Assembly (NCBI RefSeq): GCF_049240685.1
Contig: NZ_JBMLSD010000204.1
Coordinates: 1 to 8,385, forward strand
DNA from: Flectobacillus sp049240685
GTDB lineage: Bacteria; Bacteroidota; Bacteroidia; Cytophagales; Spirosomataceae
Length of the DNA: 8,385 bases
Direction: 5' to 3'
In this document: piece by piece, positions 5,967-8,385 of the stretch
Numbering within the stretch: the first letter of the stretch is position 1
How the letters are laid out: every line of letters begins with the position of its first letter
Translations under genes and position numbers: made by a program
The notes under the pieces: model-generated
Seen by the model: only the letters and a program-made list of their open reading frames with translations
What the model was told of the DNA's origin: nothing
The model's database searches: none

Positions 5967-6035
5967 TGTATTTACCTAACACTCTTTGCCTTATGCCTGT
6001 TGCCTAAAACACAAAACATAAATCTAATTTTGCAC
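5967..6035. repeat. Half heptamer element H
   Basis: It consists of a core-like segment (cctaacactct), units tgcctta, tgcctgt, tgcctaa, and the tail TAAATCTAATTTTGC (6019-6033). Positions 5980-6035 are the reverse complement of 5657-5719, apart from four mismatches and one missing heptamer. The same half also occurs at 29-81. The tail includes TTG, 22 bp, TAATTTTG (6025-6032), a good promoter match reading rightward, yet no plus-strand gene follows before 7126. From 6036 to 6125 I see nothing further. Confidence 0.72.
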
Positions 6036-6129
6036 GAATACGGAAGTACATGGGTAAAATTAAAGCGTAAATATTTGTTTCTTTTTCAAAATTACTGGAA
6101 AATTTAGCTACTTCTATCAACAAAGAAAA

Positions 6130-6150
6130 AAGGCGAGAAAATCCCGCCTT
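6130..6150 (-). terminator. Terminator of the head-GIN lipoprotein gene
   Basis: AAGGCG (6130-6135) pairs with CGCCTT (6145-6150), with possible further pairs across the loop (GA/TC). On the minus strand a T-rich tail (ttttctttg) follows. It lies about 40 bp past the stop codon of the gene ending at 6191. Confidence 0.75.
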
Positions 6151-6190
6151 CTTTAAATCGCCACAAATATATACTGTCAAATGAAGATTT

Positions 6191-6910
6191 TTAATCTTGT
6201 CTCACGATACTTCCTCCCGAAGTTTTAGCGTCAATAACTGGAGTACCTCTAAAGTATACCGAGCTGGCACCAGATGCCACAACATTGAGATAACGAGATG
6301 CCATTACTCTTACTTTACTAGCACCTGATACAGTTAAATAAGCCTCCTCACTTCTCATGGCAAAACCATTGACTAAAGATGAACCAGAGATTCCTCCTGA
6401 GATTTTTTGAGTATCGCCCAATAAATCCAAGGTAGATGCCCCTGAAATATCGAATGTAAAATATTGTGCGTCTGAATTGAGGTCTAAATACGAAGAGCCC
6501 GAAAGGTTAACATACATATCTCTTTCGTCGAAACCGTATACCTTTCCAGTACTTGCGCCCGAGAGCTCAAATGATCGCAATGATGGCATCACAATATCAA
6601 AAGTAACTTGATAACGACGACTGCGATAGTTACGATAGTTGGCCATTAATACGCCATTTTTTACATAAATATCGAGGTCGTTCAAATCGTATTCATCACC
6701 CCGCACAAACACGCTAAAGGTGTTTCCCGCTCTTACATTTACCTTAAAAGCATCTCCCATATCGATACCATCGAAATTTCGAATCCGAACTTCCTGTTCG
6801 ATTTCATAGCCTCTTGGGTTTACGTCGTCTACCCGAACAAAGCAACTGCTTAAAGTGAATATCATTAAGCCCAAAATACTTAGGAATAGAGTTTTCTTTG
6901 AAGTTTTCAT
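6191..6910 (-). CDS. Head-GIN domain lipoprotein (DUF2807)
   Basis: Putative envelope lipoprotein of 239 residues; its function is unknown. The N-terminus is a type II signal peptide with K2, K5 and K6, a hydrophobic stretch (7-20) and lipobox LSSC with C23 as the lipid-attached residue. The mature part is the head-GIN domain, a predicted right-handed beta-helix. Its rungs are marked by a ladder SGAS/SGSS at 117, 137, 156, 175, 195 and 213, ending with SGGS at 231, so one turn is 18-20 residues. The opening IRNFDGIDMGDAFKVNV (43-59) is the usual start of the family. Such proteins are abundant in Bacteroidota and usually annotated only by domain. It is transcribed alone, with a terminator behind it. 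It is divergent from the Nudix gene across a 215-bp gap that contains an operator-like palindrome. Confidence 0.93.
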   Translation of the reverse strand: MKTSKKTLFLSILGLMIFTLSSCFVRVDDVNPRGYEIEQEVRIRNFDGIDMGDAFKVNVRAGNTFSVFVRGDEYDLNDLDIYVKNGVLMANYRNYRSRRYQVTFDIVMPSLRSFELSGASTGKVYGFDERDMYVNLSGSSYLDLNSDAQYFTFDISGASTLDLLGDTQKISGGISGSSLVNGFAMRSEEAYLTVSGASKVRVMASRYLNVVASGASSVYFRGTPVIDAKTSGGSIVRQD

Positions 6911-6929
6911 AATGACTATACGTGTTTAT

Positions 6930-6944
6930 GCCTTTTTTGAAGGC
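6930..6944. promoter_or_regulatory. Small hairpin in the lipoprotein gene leader
   Basis: GCCTT (6930-6934) and AAGGC (6940-6944) pair around a 5-nt loop, 19 nt upstream of the lipoprotein start codon on the minus strand. On the plus strand a T5 run follows. The stem is short, so its significance is uncertain. Confidence 0.25.
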
Positions 6945-6973
6945 TTTTTGATTAAGAAGTTTTTCTGAGGTTC

Positions 6974-6992
6974 ATTTGTCTTACTGACAAAT
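6974..6992. promoter_or_regulatory. Operator-like palindrome ATTTGTC-N5-GACAAAT
   Basis: This is a perfect 7-bp inverted repeat with a 5-bp spacer, 64 bp upstream of the lipoprotein start and 134 bp upstream of the Nudix start. The shape fits a dimeric repressor or activator site. It could also be a hairpin in a leader. No regulator gene is in the window to assign to it. Confidence 0.4.
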
Positions 6993-7125
6993 CAATCGTA
7001 TTTTACCCCTAGAATATTTTATACGTTAACATTTCATTAAGAAAAAAGTGAATAGGGGCTTTTCTTCTATTTTGTAAAAAAATCTCTATTTATACTGAAT
7101 CTCAATATTTTAAAACAAGTAATTT

Positions 7126-7563
7126 ATGAAAGTAAGGCCAAGCGTAGCGATTATCGAAAACAACCACCTACTACTGATGCGTTATGAATATGGTAACGCT
7201 CAAGTATTTAATCTGCCTGGTGGCAACACCGACCCTGGCGAAACACTAATAAGTACGTTAGAAAGAGAACTGAGAGAAGAATTAGGAATAGAAATAGAGG
7301 TTGGCCCAATGTTATTGGCTGGCGAGGTGATATTACCACAACAAAAAACAGATGTTTTGCATTGTGTGTTTATCGCGCAGGTTATTGGAGGCATTCCGAT
7401 ATTGAACCCCTCTGAAACCAGTGCTTTGGAAATAAAATGGATTCCGCTTTCAGAAATTCATCAGTTAGAAATGTATCCTAATGTTGGAACAGAATTACAA
7501 GAGGTACTTTTCCAGAATCAGATAGGTAAATACGTCGGAAAAATAAACCAGAAGTGGCACTAA
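7126..7563 (+). CDS. Nudix hydrolase
   Basis: Small Nudix-superfamily hydrolase of 145 residues. Such enzymes cleave nucleoside diphosphates linked to another moiety, with Mg2+ or Mn2+. The Nudix box is complete: G33-x5-E39-x7-R47-E48-L49-x-E51-E52-x-G54-I55. E51 and E52 are in the metal-binding position. The N-terminal strand VRPSVAIIENNHLLLMRY (3-20) and LEIKWIPLSEI (101-111) are the usual flanking pieces. The subgroup resembles compact MutT-like or ADP-ribose-type enzymes, but nothing in the sequence fixes the substrate. Cytoplasmic. It stands alone, divergent from the lipoprotein gene. I find no exact TAnnTTTG in front of it and no clear terminator behind it. A MITE-like inverted repeat begins 25 bp after the stop. 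Confidence 0.93.
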   Translation: MKVRPSVAIIENNHLLLMRYEYGNAQVFNLPGGNTDPGETLISTLERELREELGIEIEVGPMLLAGEVILPQQKTDVLHCVFIAQVIGGIPILNPSETSALEIKWIPLSEIHQLEMYPNVGTELQEVLFQNQIGKYVGKINQKWH

Positions 7564-7587
7564 TGCGTGCAAAGTTTTGAATTTTGG

Positions 7588-7741
7588 TTTGTCCTTGCCT
7601 AAAATAGGTTGCTGCAATTTGATAAGATTTTCTACGTAGCTCATTTAAACCGAGTATAAATGCTGATTGTTTGAAAGAGTCTTCTGGTTTGTGCAGACGG
7701 TTTATCCAATGAAAGAGCAACCTAAATTAGGCAAAGACAAA
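7588..7741. mobile_element. MITE-like inverted-repeat element (154 bp)
   Basis: The 27-bp ends 7588-7614 (starting TTTGTCCTTGCC) and 7715-7741 (ending GGCAAAGACAAA) are inverted repeats with about 23 matches. A second inner pair, TAAACCG near 7650 and CGGTTTA near 7700, adds to the fold. There is no transposase. A minus-strand frame crossing it starts at TTG and shows no family match I recognise. Only GG flanks both ends, so no convincing target-site duplication is visible. A non-autonomous transposon or a structured repeat are both possible. Positions 7742-7807 hold nothing clear. Confidence 0.5.
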
Positions 7742-7807
7742 GGTAGATTAGTCGAATACCCAAAGCTAACTGCCGAGCCCCCGACAACACCACTGTATTT
7801 TGTTGGC

Positions 7808-8182
7808 TTACTTACTTTTTGCAATTCCGATGGCCAAAAGCACCCAACCTACCATCAAGGCGGTGCCACCGATTGGTGCTACAGCTCCCCACATAGTTAC
7901 TCCAGTTGCGCAAATCAAATATAAAGCACCTGCAAAAATAATAGTCCCTACCAACAAGGCATTTCCTGCATATCTTACAAAAGCATGTTTGAACGAACCT
8001 GTAAGAATACCAACAATCAATAATCCTAGTGCACCATACATCTGATAACGAGCAGCTGTTTCGAAAGTATCTGCTCTTCCTAGAGCTTCTAAACTAGCTT
8101 TAAAGGCATGTGCCCCAAATGCGCCCAGTGCGACAGATAAACCCGCCAAAATAGCGCCAATTTGTAAAAAAAACTTATTCAT
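7808..8182 (-). CDS. DUF423 integral membrane protein (YwdK/YgdD family)
   Basis: Small inner-membrane protein of 124 residues, the normal family size; function not established. Four hydrophobic helices are visible at about 4-26, 46-62, 71-92 and 97-120. Family motifs are present: LGAFGAHAFK (19-28) at the end of helix 1, AARYQMYGALGLL (43-55) at helix 2, LYLICATG (87-94), and APIGGTALMVGW (102-113) in helix 4. The start is the conserved MNKFF, just downstream of a probable promoter on the minus strand. It appears to be transcribed alone; no strong terminator is seen past its stop. Confidence 0.93.
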   Translation of the reverse strand: MNKFFLQIGAILAGLSVALGAFGAHAFKASLEALGRADTFETAARYQMYGALGLLIVGILTGSFKHAFVRYAGNALLVGTIIFAGALYLICATGVTMWGAVAPIGGTALMVGWVLLAIGIAKSK

Positions 8183-8202
8183 AATATATCAATTAGTTGA
8201 CG

Positions 8203-8235
8203 TAAAATTAGCCTCTTAAGTTAGTACACAGGCAA
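8203..8235 (-). promoter_or_regulatory. Probable promoter of the DUF423 gene
   Basis: The minus strand reads TAATTTTA (complement of 8203-8210), one base off the TAnnTTTG -7 box. TTG (complement of 8233-8235) lies exactly 22 bp upstream. The TTG is inside the outermost heptamer of the repeat element (aataggc unit). The start site would lie about 15 nt before the AUG, as for the VOC gene. Confidence 0.5.
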
Positions 8236-8372
8236 TAGGCTTTAAGCATTAAGCTATAGAAAAAAACGTTTTTTATGAAATCATAAAGACCTTTTGCCTA
8301 GGGCTTAAAGCATAAAGCTCAGATTTTTCAGGCAATAGGCTTTAAGCATTAAGCCATAAGCTATAGAAAAAA
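8229..8372. repeat. Heptamer element I with duplicated arm
   Basis: The left arm has units aataggc, tttaagc, attaagc (8234-8254). The core 8268-8289 contains TTTATGAAATCATAAA. The inverted right arm has gcctagg, gcttaaa, gcataaa (8296-8316). A third array at 8329-8372 repeats the left arm in direct orientation: 8329-8354 is identical to 8229-8254, exactly 100 bp on. It then has one extra heptamer (cataagc) before the shared tatagaaaaaa. The core matches 5879-5900 (reverse complement) at 21 of 22 positions. The element may continue beyond the window. Confidence 0.8.
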
Positions 8373-8385
8373 CCTGATTACTGGA

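Noticed and set aside
5657..6035. CRISPR array
   Set aside because: The repeats are 7 bp, degenerate, contiguous and inverted. There are no 20-40 bp direct repeats with unique spacers and no cas gene.
5641..6190. Retron or diversity-generating retroelement non-coding RNA
   Set aside because: The nested inverted repeats prompted the idea, but no reverse transcriptase, template/variable repeat pair or effector gene is present in the window.
7478..7720. An 80-codon minus-strand frame crossing the end of the Nudix gene and the MITE-like repeat
   Set aside because: It starts at TTG, overlaps the real Nudix gene on the other strand, and half of it is inverted-repeat DNA. I cannot match it to a transposase or any family.
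7763..7809. Terminator of the DUF423 gene (AAGCTAAC with GTTGGCTT)
   Set aside because: The stem needs a G-U pair, the loop is about 31 nt, it overlaps the stop codon, and no T-run follows.
7667..8045. Two plus-strand frames across the DUF423 region
   Set aside because: They are antisense to a clear DUF423 gene, and their peptides show no family motifs.

Overview
The window looks like chromosomal DNA of a low-GC member of the phylum Bacteroidota, most likely order Cytophagales. This is inferred from several things seen together: A/T-rich coding, AUG starts with no clear Shine-Dalgarno, TAnnTTTG-type -7 promoter motifs, a stand-alone accD, a head-GIN (DUF2807) lipoprotein, and a NIF3-like gene next to a coiled-coil zinc-ribbon gene. 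No species can be named from the sequence alone.

Layout. Positions 1-331: half of a heptamer repeat element, then a leader with a good promoter and a 5' UTR hairpin. 332-1174 (+): accD, carboxyltransferase beta subunit of acetyl-CoA carboxylase. 1175-1479: convergent intergenic region with a five-heptamer palindrome, a bidirectional terminator and a second inverted heptamer element. 1480-2970 (-): secreted TPR protein. 3103-3861 (-) and 3940-5037 (-): zinc-ribbon coiled-coil protein and NIF3/DUF34 protein, probably one transcription unit (NIF3 first), closed by a terminator at 3051-3080. 5248-5640 (-): VOC/glyoxalase-fold protein. 5641-6190: about 550 bp without a gene, mostly repeat elements plus the terminator of the next gene. 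6191-6910 (-): head-GIN lipoprotein. 7126-7563 (+): Nudix hydrolase, divergent from it. 7588-7741: MITE-like inverted repeat. 7808-8182 (-): DUF423 membrane protein. 8183-8385: promoter, then another heptamer element running off the window.

The genes are mostly housekeeping or conserved-hypothetical and do not form a single pathway. The unusual content lies between them. Most of the longer intergenic gaps carry degenerate tandem repeats with a strict 7-bp period, arranged as inverted arms around a short A/T-rich core. The heptamer sequence differs between loci (for example NNTARGC, CGTTANN, ATTTCGG, GGCACAA), yet the two arms at one locus match each other. Related arms and direct copies differ by exactly one heptamer. 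Two elements share a nearly identical 22-bp core. Several ends carry a terminal inverted repeat (GCAAAATTAGATTTAA-like) with an outward-facing TAATTTTG promoter motif, and the outermost heptamer appears to supply the -33 TTG of the VOC and DUF423 promoters. I regard this repeat family as the best candidate for something undescribed here. No reverse transcriptase, transposase, CRISPR or defence gene is present in the window.
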